Positions 17,922 to 26,439 are shown, numbered from the stretch's first letter. The stretch is DNA of 64,000 nucleotides from Rhodopseudomonas palustris HaA2 (GCF_000013365.1 NC_007778.1:1550001-1614000), one strand, 5' to 3'. Notes: generated from the sequence alone by a model not told the origin. Translations and numbers: made by a program.

Positions 17922-19094
17922 ATGGAAACCCGTGCTCCCTTCGTCGTCGTCGGCGCGTTCGTGCTCGCAGCCATTCTCGCGGTGTTCGGCTTCGTGTTCT
18001 GGCTGCACAACACCAGCGGCATCGGCGCACGCACCAGCTATCACATCCAGTTTCGCGATCCGGTGCCGGGCCTGCTGGTCGGGGCAGCCGTGTTGTTCAA
18101 CGGCATCCGCGTCGGCGAAGTCACCGAGTTGGGCCTGGCATCCGACGATCCGCGCCGGGTCAATGCGACGATCGCGGTCGCGACCAATACGCCGGTGCGG
18201 CCAGACACCAAGGTCGGTCTCGACTTCCAGGGCCTGACCGGCGTCCCGGTCGTGGCGCTGGAAGGCGGCAAGGACCTCACCGGCTCCGCGATCGCCACCA
18301 CGCTGATCGCCGAGCCGGGGGCGGGCATGAGCATGACCCAGGCGGCGCGCGAGGCTTTGCGCAAGGTCGATTCGGTGCTCGGCGAGAATTCACAGCCGCT
18401 CAAGGAGACGATCGGCAATCTGAAGACATTTTCCGAATGGCTGTCGAGCCGGACCGGCAAGCTGGACGGTATTCTCGGCGGGGTCGAGCGCATGACCGGC
18501 GCCGACGAGCCGGTCGTGAAGAAGGTCGTCTACGATCTGCAACCCGCCTCGGGGTTTTCGCCGCCGGTCAGATCGATGAAGGGCCAGCTCACGATCCCCG
18601 AGCCGACCACGGTGGTGCTCTACGACAGTCAGAAGATGCTGGTGGCGCCCGGCCTCGACCTGCCGGCCTTTGCCGGTGCGCAGTGGAGCGACAGCATCCC
18701 GAAAATGCTGCAGGAGAAGCTGATCCAGAGCTTCGAGAACTACGACATCGCCCGACCGCCACTGCGGCCGAACGATGCGGTGACACCGGACTACCAGTTG
18801 CTCATCGACATTCGAAGCTTTCAGGTCGCTGGCGAAGGTGCGCCCAGCGCCGACGTGTCGTTCGGCGCCAAGATCATCGACAAGAACGGTAGGCTGGTCT
18901 CGGCGCGGCTGTTTCGACAGTCGGCCAGGCTCGACAGGCCGGAGCCGGCTGCCGCCGTCACGGCTTTCGAGACGGCGTTCGGTGCGGCAGCCAAAGAGCT
19001 CATTCCATGGACTGTGGACAGCCTGTCGAGCGGCAGTGCTGTCGAGGTCAAGCCCGCTATTCCAGGCTCTTCAGATATGCCAAAAGGTCGTTGA
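17922..19094 (+). CDS. mlaD: MCE-domain protein fused to an ABC-transport auxiliary (PqiC-like) domain
   Basis: 390 residues: one N-terminal membrane anchor (about 6–28), an MCE domain (about 40–120, YHIQFRDPVPGLLVGAAVLFNG-like), a helical stretch (about 130–200), and a C-terminal domain (about 225–370) of the ABC_trans_aux/PqiC type, recognised by LVAPGLDLPAFAGAQWSD. PqiC-like proteins are usually separate outer-membrane lipoproteins; here the domain has no lipobox and is tied to the inner-membrane MCE protein. Lipid-binding periplasmic component of the upstream transporter. The 3' end overlaps the convergent cytochrome gene by 38 bases. Confidence 0.88.
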   Translation: METRAPFVVVGAFVLAAILAVFGFVFWLHNTSGIGARTSYHIQFRDPVPGLLVGAAVLFNGIRVGEVTELGLASDDPRRVNATIAVATNTPVRPDTKVGLDFQGLTGVPVVALEGGKDLTGSAIATTLIAEPGAGMSMTQAAREALRKVDSVLGENSQPLKETIGNLKTFSEWLSSRTGKLDGILGGVERMTGADEPVVKKVVYDLQPASGFSPPVRSMKGQLTIPEPTTVVLYDSQKMLVAPGLDLPAFAGAQWSDSIPKMLQEKLIQSFENYDIARPPLRPNDAVTPDYQLLIDIRSFQVAGEGAPSADVSFGAKIIDKNGRLVSARLFRQSARLDRPEPAAAVTAFETAFGAAAKELIPWTVDSLSSGSAVEVKPAIPGSSDMPKGR

Positions 19095-19371
19095 TCTGAT
19101 CAGGGTCGAGCTCGAACGCCGGCATATCGGAATGTCCGGTGTAGATCCCTTCGGCGAATGCCTCCGCCAGACTCTCGATCGGATAGCGGACATGCAGCGA
19201 GCGGAATGGCGGGGCTTGCTTCAATCGGCTGTCGCCGGTGCGGCCGATCGCATGGCAGCGTGCACAATTGGACTCGGCAAAAGCCAGTCCGCGGCGCTCA
19301 GCCTTGGTGGCGGCTGAAGCCGTCGTGATCATCGGAAGCAGAATCGTAAGACAAACAGCAATCAACCGCAT
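19057..19371 (-). CDS. Small periplasmic cytochrome c
   Basis: 104 residues: signal peptide (MRLIAVCLTILLPMITTASA), a heme-binding CARCH motif about residue 36, and a probable Met ligand in HSDMPAF about 40 residues later, as in class I c-type cytochromes. It ends just after the last helix. The start is the ATG at 19371, since the alternative TTG at 19398 only adds a poor N-terminus before the signal peptide. A perfect FixK/FNR box lies 67 bases upstream, so expression at low oxygen is likely. Electron donor or acceptor role is inferred, with no partner gene in sight. Confidence 0.87.
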   Translation of the reverse strand: MRLIAVCLTILLPMITTASAATKAERRGLAFAESNCARCHAIGRTGDSRLKQAPPFRSLHVRYPIESLAEAFAEGIYTGHSDMPAFELDPDQINDLLAYLKSLE

Positions 19372-19437
19372 CGGGCGCTCAGTCTGGAGAAGGCGCAACC
19401 GCGCATGCGACCATTGATTGCGCAGGACGGAACAACC

Positions 19438-19451
19438 TTGATCTGTGTCAA
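19438..19451. promoter_or_regulatory. FixK/FNR box shared by the cytochrome and aadR genes
   Basis: TTGATCTGTGTCAA is an exact TTGA-N6-TCAA site in the gap between the divergent cytochrome gene and aadR. Predicted starts would be near 19403 (minus) and 19486 (plus). It could mediate FixK control or autocontrol of aadR. Confidence 0.65.
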
Positions 19452-19551
19452 GCCAACTTGACGATTTGGCGACATATTGGCTTTACGGCCGCATGGCGAT
19501 CAATCGACGGCAATGCGCGGCAAGAATTTGTACGACCGCATGGAGTGATGG

Positions 19552-20271
19552 ATGCCGCACCTCGCTTTTCCGAACTCGACTTGCGACGGGTTTCGTTGCG
19601 CGACGCATTGCGCTGTGCGCCCGCTGGCGATCTGCGGCGAGCTCGAGCAGGCCGAACACGAGGAGTTCGAGCGCCTCGCGCAGCATGTTCGCTACGGCGC
19701 GAAGGAAGCCTTGTTCTCCGAGGACGAAACCGCCGACGCCGTCTACAGTCTGGTCGAAGGCATCGCCCGGCTCTACAAGCTGCTGCCCGACGGCCGACGC
19801 CAGATCATCGGATTCGCGCTGCCGGGCGATTTTCTCGGCATGGCGCCGTCCGCGCGGTACTCATTCTCGGCCGATTCGATCGGCGGCGTGACCGTCTGCA
19901 AGTTCTTCCGCGGTCCGTTTCTGCGCTTCATTGAAAACAGGCCGCACATGCTGATGCGAATGAACGAATTCGCGACCCGGGAGCTCAGCCTTGCGCAGGA
20001 TCAGATGCTGCTGCTCGGTCGGCGTTCGGCCGAAGAGAAGGTTGCAGCCTTCCTGGTCGCCTGGCGGGATCGGCTGGCGCGACTGGAAGGCGTCACAAAG
20101 ACCGTCAGCCTGCCGATGGGCCGGCAGGACATCGCCGACTTCCTCGGCCTCACGATCGAAACCGTGAGCCGCACCTTCACCAAGCTGGAGCGCGAAAAGC
20201 TCATCGTGATCGTGCCGGACGGGGTTCGCGTCCTCGATCCGAAGCGCTTCGACGCCCTCGCTGCGGCCTGA
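19552..20271 (+). CDS. aadR: Fe–S type FNR-family anaerobic regulator AadR
   Basis: 239 residues. Cysteines at 11, 16, 20 and 28 form an N-terminal cluster (TCDGFRCATHCAV, then LAIC), and another lies near residue 120 (VTVCKF), the set needed for an oxygen-sensitive 4Fe–4S centre. The effector barrel spans about 40–140 and the DNA-binding helix is ETVSRTFTKL. Length, N-terminus (MPHL…) and cysteine layout fit AadR of R. palustris, the regulator of anaerobic aromatic-acid degradation; no aromatic genes are in this window. Start ATG follows GGAGTG. A FixK/FNR box lies upstream. Confidence 0.88.
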   Translation: MPHLAFPNSTCDGFRCATHCAVRPLAICGELEQAEHEEFERLAQHVRYGAKEALFSEDETADAVYSLVEGIARLYKLLPDGRRQIIGFALPGDFLGMAPSARYSFSADSIGGVTVCKFFRGPFLRFIENRPHMLMRMNEFATRELSLAQDQMLLLGRRSAEEKVAAFLVAWRDRLARLEGVTKTVSLPMGRQDIADFLGLTIETVSRTFTKLEREKLIVIVPDGVRVLDPKRFDALAAA

Positions 20272-20317
20272 CGAGGCTACCTGCAGGCGTGGCCGCCGGG
20301 CTATTCAAGGTCCATTG

Positions 20318-21544
20318 ATGCCCGACGTCCGGTCGCTCCACCTCCAAGCCAGACAGTCTGTCTACGAGATCCTGGAGTCGCACGCGCGGAACACGCGCGC
20401 CGGACCGATCATCAACGGCGCCATTGTCCTCTTTCTCGTCCTCAGCATCAGCGTCACCGTGCTGGAGTCGGTGCCTGAGCTGCGCGCCCGCTATGACTTG
20501 CCGCTCAGGGCGACGGAACTGCTCTGCCTGGTGGTATTCTCGATCGAGTATTCCATTCGGATCTGGATAGCGCCCGAGCATCTCCCGTTCCGGCCGATGA
20601 GCTCGTTGCAGGCACGCTGGTCCTACATGGTCAGCCCGCAGGGGATCATCGATTTCCTCGCGATATTGCCACTATGGGTGGCTTTGATCGGTCTCGGCGA
20701 TTTGCGGGTGCTGATCGTTCTGCGGGTGCTGCGGGTCCTGAAGTTCGCCCGCTATTCGTCCGGCATGCGGTCGCTGCTCGACGTGCTGGCGAGCGAACGT
20801 CGCGCATTGCTCGCCTGTCTGGTCATCCTGGCCTGCGCGACCCTGCTGTCCGCGACCGCCATGCATATCGCGGAAGGGCAGGTCCAGCCGGAGAAACTCG
20901 GCACCATCCCCGACGCAATGTGGTGGGCGATCGTGACGCTGACGACGGTCGGATACGGCGATGTGGTGCCAGCCACCAATATCGGCCGGATGATCGCCTC
21001 GGTCACCATCGTCGGAGGCTTGATCATGATCGCGCTGCCGGTCGGGATCGTCGCCACCGCCTTCACGGCGGTGATTCACCGCCGCGATTTCATCGTCAAC
21101 TGGAGCATGGTCGCGCGCGTGCCGTTGTTCTCCCACCTCACCGCGGGCGACATCGCCGACATCATGCAATTGCTGAAGGCGCGTCAGGTCGATCGAGGCG
21201 ACCTGATTTTCCGTCGCGGGGAGCCCGCGACGGAGATGTATTTCATCGCAGAAGGCGAGGTCGAGATCGAGCTAGGCCCGGCCGCGAAGGGGCGGCGGGT
21301 CCGGCTGGCCACGGGGCATTTTTTCGGCGAGGTCGCGGTGCTGAAGCGCGTCGAGCGCTCGGCGACGGTGAGAGCCGTCTCATGGGTGCGCCTGCTGGTG
21401 CTGGATGCTGCGGATCTTCACGCCCTGATCAGCCGCGAGCCGGGCATCGCGCGCAAGATCAACGAGATCGTCGCGGGCCGGACCGGGGACAATCTCAATC
21501 TCGAGATCGCCGACGTCGAGGGGCAGGATGAGGTGGCGCTGTAG
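20318..21544 (+). CDS. Cyclic-nucleotide-gated potassium channel (MlotiK1 type)
   Basis: 408 residues: six membrane helices, an arginine-bearing S4-like helix (LRVLIVLRVLRVLKFARY), the pore filter TVGYGD, and a C-terminal cyclic-nucleotide-binding domain (about 285–395) with FFGEVAVLKRVERSATVRA as phosphate-binding cassette. The layout equals that of the Mesorhizobium channel MlotiK1. The ATG at 20318 has AAGG 7 bases upstream; the TTG directly before it is not needed. It follows aadR by 46 bases and may be read through with it. Confidence 0.9.
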   Translation: MPDVRSLHLQARQSVYEILESHARNTRAGPIINGAIVLFLVLSISVTVLESVPELRARYDLPLRATELLCLVVFSIEYSIRIWIAPEHLPFRPMSSLQARWSYMVSPQGIIDFLAILPLWVALIGLGDLRVLIVLRVLRVLKFARYSSGMRSLLDVLASERRALLACLVILACATLLSATAMHIAEGQVQPEKLGTIPDAMWWAIVTLTTVGYGDVVPATNIGRMIASVTIVGGLIMIALPVGIVATAFTAVIHRRDFIVNWSMVARVPLFSHLTAGDIADIMQLLKARQVDRGDLIFRRGEPATEMYFIAEGEVEIELGPAAKGRRVRLATGHFFGEVAVLKRVERSATVRAVSWVRLLVLDAADLHALISREPGIARKINEIVAGRTGDNLNLEIADVEGQDEVAL

Positions 21545-21574
21545 ACGGACGCCCCCCGTGAACATCGTCTGGAG

Positions 21575-21901
21575 CTACCGAATGATGTCGGCCTGAGCGG
21601 CTCCCTCGGTCGCTGCCGCGGGTGATTTCCGGTTGCGCGGGAACTCGTTGGAGGGGGCAAGCGACTTCTGCTCGGCGATTCGAGCCATCAGGCGCGTCGC
21701 GGCTTCGGCGTAGGACGCCCCTAGCGGCAGGCCGAATGCCGAACGAAGCTCCGCCGGCATCGGCTCGGTTTCGGAGCGCAACTCGATCGCCGTCCCCCAC
21801 CACCAGGCGGCCGCAGGTGCGCGTTGGTTGTCAGGGACGGCGCGCCACGCGCTGAATTCTTGCGCAAGCCGTTTAAACTGGAAGCTTCTTGCCGGATGCA
21901 C
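21575..21901 (-). CDS. Small hypothetical protein
   Basis: 108 residues with no recognised domain, signal or membrane helix. The first 80 residues look like a folded helical protein (QEFSAWRAV, WWWGTAIEL, AEAATRLMARI); the tail is basic, then Ala-rich. It lies alone between the channel gene and a molybdoenzyme gene. Codon bias fits a real gene but there is no other support. The 142 bases between it and the next gene hold no clear signal. Confidence 0.5.
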   Translation of the reverse strand: MHPARSFQFKRLAQEFSAWRAVPDNQRAPAAAWWWGTAIELRSETEPMPAELRSAFGLPLGASYAEAATRLMARIAEQKSLAPSNEFPRNRKSPAAATEGAAQADIIR

Positions 21902-22043
21902 GACCTGCCCTGTCTGGTATTCAGGTCAGTAACAGTCGAGCGGGGAGGAAGTTGCGCGGCCGGGAAGAGAATCCGGCTGCGCCCGACAGCATGGATACCG
22001 AGGAGCCATTCTCAATGATGGCCTAATATGTTACCTTTGTTCG

Positions 22044-24152
22044 ATGAGCCACGCCGAGATCGACATCCGCCACTCGACCTGTCCGCATGATTGCCCGTCG
22101 GCCTGTGCGCTCGACGTCGAGGTGATCGACGGATCGACCATCGTTCGGGTGCGCGGTTCGAAGCTGCAGACATACACGGCCGGCGTCGTCTGCGCCAAAG
22201 TCGCGCGCTACGCCGAGCGCATCCACCATCCCGACCGGCTGACATATCCGCTGCGGCGGTCCGGGCCGAAGGGGTCGGGGCAGTTCGCCCGCATCACCTG
22301 GGACGAGGCACTGGACGAGATCGCGGCGCGGTTCGAGGCCGCCGAGACGGAGTTCGGCCCGGAGTCGGTCTGGCCGTACTACTACGCAGGCACCATGGGC
22401 CTGGTGATGCGCGACGGCATCAACCGGCTCGCCAATATCAGGAAATACTCGCGGTTCTACTCGACGATCTGCGCCAATATCGCCTGGTCCGGCTATGCCG
22501 CCGGCACCGGCAAGGTGGCGGGCGTCGATCCGCGCGAGATGGCGAAGTCCGACCTGATCGTGATCTGGGGCACCAACGTGGTCTCCACCCAGGTCAACGT
22601 GATGACCCATGCGGCGCGTGCCCGCAAGGAGCGCGGCGCGCGGATTGCCGCGGTCGATATCTACGACAACGACACCATGAAGCAGGCCGATATCCGGATC
22701 ATCCTGCGTCCGGGCACGGACGGCGCCTTCGCCTGTGGCGTCATGCACGTTCTGTTTCGCGACGGTTACGCCGATCGCGACTATCTCGCCCGCTACACGG
22801 ATTGCCCCGATGAGCTGGAGAGGCACCTGGCGACCCGGACTCCCGAATGGGCGTCGTCGATCTGCGATGTGCCTGTGGCCGAGATCGAGGCGTTCGCCCA
22901 TGCCATCGGTGAGACCAAGCGTAGTTTCTTCAGGCTCGGCTACGGCTTCACCCGCAGCCGCAACGGGGCGGCTCAGATGCATGCGGCGCTGTGCATTCCG
23001 GCGATCACCGGCGCGTGGCAGCACGAAGGCGGCGGCGCTTTCTTCAACAACGGCGCCATTTTCGGCTTCGACAAGACGCTGATCGAGGGCCTCGACACGC
23101 TCGACCCCACGACCCGTGTGCTCGATCAGTCGAAGATCGGTCGCATCCTCACCGGCGACGCCGAGGCGCTCGGTGGCGGCGCGCCGGTCAAGGCGATGCT
23201 GATTCAGAACACCAATCCGATGACGGTCGCGCCGGAGCAAACGTTGGTCGGCGAGGGGTTCGCCCGCGAGGATCTGTTCGTTGCCGTACACGAGCAGTTC
23301 ATGACCGAGACGGCGGCCATGGCCGATATCGTGCTGCCGGCGACGATGTTTCTCGAGCACGACGATCTGTACTACGGAGGCGGTCACCAGCATATTTCGA
23401 TCGGCGCCAGGCTGGTCGCGCCGCCCGGGGAATGCCGGTCCAATCACGAAGTCCTGCAGGGACTGGCGACGAGGCTCGGCGTTCGCCATCCCGCATTCGA
23501 GATGACACCGCGGGACGTGATCGACGCGACCCTGAAGAAAAGCGGTCGGGGAGGAATCGAGGCGCTCGAGGCGGAGCTGTGGCGCGACCTGCAGCCGGAT
23601 TTCCGCACCGCTCACTTCCTCGACGGCTTCGCGCATTCCGACGGGAAGTTCCATTTTCGCGCGGATTGGAGACACGTCAACGTGCCGCGGCAGATCAAGC
23701 TTGGACCGTGGCAGTCGATGCCGAGTCTGCCCGACCACTGGCCGGTGACCGAGCAGACTGATCACGCCCATCCGTTCCGGCTGGCGACCAGCCCGGCGCG
23801 GAGCTTTCTCAATACGACGTTCAACGAGACGCCGTCGTCACGTGCGCGCGAAGGCACCCCGACGGTGCTGATACACCCGGCTGATGCTGAAACGATCGGG
23901 GTCGGGGAGGGGGATGCCGTCACGCTCGGCAATACGAGGGGCGAGACCACACTCACCGCCAAGCTCGACGGCGGATTGCGCCGCGGCGTACTGATCGCCG
24001 AGTCGGTCTTCCCCAACAGCGCGCATGCCGGCGGTCGCGGGATCAACGTACTGACCAGCGCAGACTCGGTCGCGCCGCACGGCGGTGCCGCGTTTCACGA
24101 CAATAAAGTATGGGCGAAGAAGACGTTACCGCCGCTCGCGAAGCGCGACTGA
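22044..24152 (+). CDS. Molybdopterin-dependent oxidoreductase (DMSO-reductase superfamily)
   Basis: 702 residues. The N-terminal Fe4S4 domain shows Cys13, Cys17, Cys21 and Cys50 (CPHDCPSAC … GVVC). The molybdopterin-guanine-dinucleotide domains follow (about 60–520), and a C-terminal beta-barrel dinucleotide-binding domain starts near 580 (FRLATSPARSFLNTTFNE). There is no Tat signal, so it should be cytoplasmic. The substrate cannot be told. No Fe–S or membrane subunit is adjacent, so it may use a soluble donor. No clear Shine–Dalgarno precedes the ATG. Confidence 0.87.
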   Translation: MSHAEIDIRHSTCPHDCPSACALDVEVIDGSTIVRVRGSKLQTYTAGVVCAKVARYAERIHHPDRLTYPLRRSGPKGSGQFARITWDEALDEIAARFEAAETEFGPESVWPYYYAGTMGLVMRDGINRLANIRKYSRFYSTICANIAWSGYAAGTGKVAGVDPREMAKSDLIVIWGTNVVSTQVNVMTHAARARKERGARIAAVDIYDNDTMKQADIRIILRPGTDGAFACGVMHVLFRDGYADRDYLARYTDCPDELERHLATRTPEWASSICDVPVAEIEAFAHAIGETKRSFFRLGYGFTRSRNGAAQMHAALCIPAITGAWQHEGGGAFFNNGAIFGFDKTLIEGLDTLDPTTRVLDQSKIGRILTGDAEALGGGAPVKAMLIQNTNPMTVAPEQTLVGEGFAREDLFVAVHEQFMTETAAMADIVLPATMFLEHDDLYYGGGHQHISIGARLVAPPGECRSNHEVLQGLATRLGVRHPAFEMTPRDVIDATLKKSGRGGIEALEAELWRDLQPDFRTAHFLDGFAHSDGKFHFRADWRHVNVPRQIKLGPWQSMPSLPDHWPVTEQTDHAHPFRLATSPARSFLNTTFNETPSSRAREGTPTVLIHPADAETIGVGEGDAVTLGNTRGETTLTAKLDGGLRRGVLIAESVFPNSAHAGGRGINVLTSADSVAPHGGAAFHDNKVWAKKTLPPLAKRD

Positions 24153-24222
24153 GCTCCGAAAATCCGGCAGCAGCCGGGAATCGGCAGTCGTTGATCGCTT
24201 CGCGAGGCGGGTTATGCCGGGC

Positions 24223-24486
24223 TCAGCGCTGGTGGCCGAGGCCGATACCGAGCTTGAGCGCCTTCTGACGCAGCGAGCCGACGGTCCGCTTGGTCATCTT
24301 GGCGATCTGCGCGACCGGGGTCCGCGCCTTCGAATGCGCGCGCAACTCCTTGATGTCTTCCTTGGTGTACTCGCGCCGAGTGATCTTCGTCTTCTTGGCG
24401 GCCTTGGTAGCGGTTTTCGCTACGGTCTTCGCCTTCTTCGACTTCGCCGCGGTCTTCGCGGTCTTTGCTTTAGCTTTCTTTGCCAC
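24223..24486 (-). CDS. Lys/Ala-rich nucleoid-type protein with C-terminal helix-turn-helix
   Basis: 87 residues. Residues 2–36 are a lysine–alanine repeat (AKKAKAKTAKTAAKSKK-like), as in histone-H1-like tails; residues 38–80 form a small helical domain (EDIKELRAHSK, PVAQIAKMTKRTVGSLRQKA) that resembles a DNA-binding helix-turn-helix. It probably binds DNA non-specifically. Start GTG at 24486, with AAAGGAG 7 bases upstream. Confidence 0.75.
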   Translation of the reverse strand: MAKKAKAKTAKTAAKSKKAKTVAKTATKAAKKTKITRREYTKEDIKELRAHSKARTPVAQIAKMTKRTVGSLRQKALKLGIGLGHQR

Positions 24487-24846
24487 GCGTAGGCTCCTTT
24501 AGTGAAGCGCCCTTCTACTACACTCGTTTCGTGTCGACAATTCTGAATTTCACGAATTCTAACTCATCGGGCGCGTGTCGGTTAGCATTCGATTAAGGCG
24601 TGGTTAGTTGTGATTTTGGCGAAAATCAGCACGGCCCAGGTAGTAAATGCAGGGTTTGTGCGGGTATTCGCGAGCCTGCGCGTCCGTTTTCGCGGAGCGA
24701 AGGCCGCTACGCGCGATCACGAGGGTGCGCTGATTCGCCACGACGGAGTTCGGATGCTGCGTGCAAAGTGGTGCGATACGCCCGCATCGCGGGATATCCG
24801 TGCAACCAAAGACGTAGTGAGACTAACCGGGGGCGCGAACAGCCGC
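24487..24846. other. Non-coding gap upstream of the Lys/Ala-rich protein gene
   Basis: This 360-base gap has a patch of lower GC at about 24520–24620, the likely promoter of the minus-strand Lys/Ala-rich protein gene. Beyond the ribosome site of that gene no repeat, hairpin or known box was recognised. Plus-strand reading frames here look like chance. Confidence 0.4.
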
Positions 24847-25257
24847 TCAGCGGCGCGGCTTCATCGGTTGGGACAGCAGCGATCGCGTGCGCGCCAACGT
24901 CTGGTCGTAGTACTTTTCGCGGTCCTGACGCAGCTTGATCTGCAAATTTCGGAATGCAGCAATGCGTTTCAGTATCTCGGCTCGCTCGTCGGCCGTGCTT
25001 GTCATGATATTGGGAGTTGCATCCGGCGCCGCCGCCTTCACGGTCGGGGATCGGGACTCCGGAACCGTCGCGGGACTGTTCGCCGGCGCTGGGGTGCCGT
25101 GCTTGGTATCGGCCGCAGGGGAGGATGCGGCCGATTGCGTCCCCACCGACCGCGGACTCGGCCCGGGCCGGTTCTGGGGCGCCGAGGCGGCCGAGCGGCC
25201 GTCGGGCGTTGCAGATCGCGCAACGAGCTCGTTATTTGGTGGCGTCGATGAAGTCAT
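24847..25257 (-). CDS. Low-complexity hypothetical protein
   Basis: About 136 residues. The first 80 are rich in Ser, Pro and Ala and probably disordered; the last 50 form a charged helix (ADERAEILKRIAAFRNLQIKLRQDREKYYDQ) with a basic end. The start MTSSTPPNNE follows a GGGGAT stretch; an 18-codon extension is possible. No function recognised. It lies beside other small nucleoid-type genes. Confidence 0.55.
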   Translation of the reverse strand: MTSSTPPNNELVARSATPDGRSAASAPQNRPGPSPRSVGTQSAASSPAADTKHGTPAPANSPATVPESRSPTVKAAAPDATPNIMTSTADERAEILKRIAAFRNLQIKLRQDREKYYDQTLARTRSLLSQPMKPRR

Positions 25258-25409
25258 TGTAATCCCCGATTGCATCATTGATTGCACTGCTGCCCGGGCG
25301 TCAATCGGCAATGCTGATGCGGTCCTGCAACCGGTGGATAATTCTGCGGTTCGCTTGCGGCGAAAAGCGGTACCCGATAGCCAACGGTTTCAATCGGGAG
25401 CACCTATCG

Positions 25410-25655
25410 ATGGCGAAAATCGATCTCGACGCACTCAGCATCGAGGAGTTGGCGGCGCTGCGCGATGACGCGACGCAGAAACTTGCGGAAAAGGTCGCTG
25501 CGCGTCAGGCCGAACTGGAAGCCGAACTCGCAGCATTGTCCCGCTACGGCAAGCCGGCCAGGAAGGCCGGCGCTGATCCACGGAGCGATGGAAAGACCAA
25601 GGAGAGCGTCGTTAAGGAGCCCGGCACCCGCGAGGCTGCAACGAAGGCCGCATGA
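25410..25655 (+). CDS. Short H-NS-like protein lacking the DNA-binding end
   Basis: 81 residues. The N-terminus ([29 protein letters not shown]) resembles the coiled-coil oligomerisation part of alphaproteobacterial H-NS-family proteins, followed by a linker ([17 protein letters not shown]). The usual C-terminal DNA-binding motif of that family is absent; the tail is [18 protein letters not shown]. It could modulate full-length H-NS proteins. ATG with GGGAG 9 bases upstream. Confidence 0.65.
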
Positions 25656-25806
25656 TACGGCTCTCGGTCCGGCCGAGGCACGGACCGGCCGCCGACTTGC
25701 AATCTTCGGCGGCATCGTTCTTATTTGCACCGCAGCGCGGTGCATCCTCCTTTGGGGCGCTGCTTTCATCGATCCTCGAGCAGCTTGCCTCATTGGGAAA
25801 ACGTCC

Positions 25807-26439
25807 ATGACAGCTCATCACGGTCCCCTGCGGGTCGGCATCGGTGGCCCGGTCGGTTCCGGAAAGACTGCGCTGATGGACCTGTTGTGCAAATCGATGC
25901 GCGAGCGCTACGACATTGCCGCGATCACCAATGATATCTACACCAAGTGGGACGCCGAGTTCCTGGTGCGGTCCGGGTCGCTGACGGCCGATCGCATTGC
26001 GGGCGTCGAGACCGGCGGCTGTCCGCACACCGCGATCCGCGAAGACGCATCGATGAACCTGGCCGCCGTGGCCGAGATGCGGAGCAAGTTTCCCGATCTG
26101 GATCTGGTGCTGATCGAATCCGGTGGCGACAATCTCGCCGCGACGTTTTCCCCCGAACTCGCCGATCTGACGATCTATGTCATCGACGTTTCGGCCGGTG
26201 ACAAGATTCCATCCAAGGGGGGGCCCGGCATCACCAGGTCGGACCTGCTGGTGATCAACAAGATCGACCTGGCACCCCATGTCGGCGCGTCGCTCGAGAA
26301 AATGGACGTTGACGCCCGGCGGATGCGCGGAGAGCGGCCATTCGTCATGACCAATCTGAAGAAACAAGAAGGGCTCGACCGCATTCTGGCATTCATCGAG
26401 GCCAAGGGCGGTTTGGTATCGAAGGCTTCCGAAGCCTGA
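25807..26439 (+). CDS. ureG: Urease accessory GTPase UreG
   Basis: 210 residues, typical length. P-loop [11 protein letters not shown] (about 13–23), the metal-binding [13 protein letters not shown] motif (about 68–80) and the G4 motif NKIDLA are all present. UreG delivers nickel to urease using GTP with UreE, UreF and UreD. None of the other urease genes is in this window, so it is either detached from the cluster or serves another nickel enzyme. The frame is open upstream, but [14 protein letters not shown] is the natural start. Confidence 0.93.

Noticed and set aside
19431-19460. EcfG promoter at GGAAC 19435
   Set aside because: No CGTT-like −10 follows 16–17 bases on; the sequence is already explained by the FixK/FNR box.
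22023-23771. A 582-codon minus-strand frame
   Set aside because: Shadow of the molybdoenzyme gene, which has clear Fe–S and cofactor motifs on the plus strand.
24610-25251. A 213-codon plus-strand frame
   Set aside because: It runs antisense to the minus-strand Ser/Pro-rich gene, has no ribosome site and an Arg/Gly-rich product.
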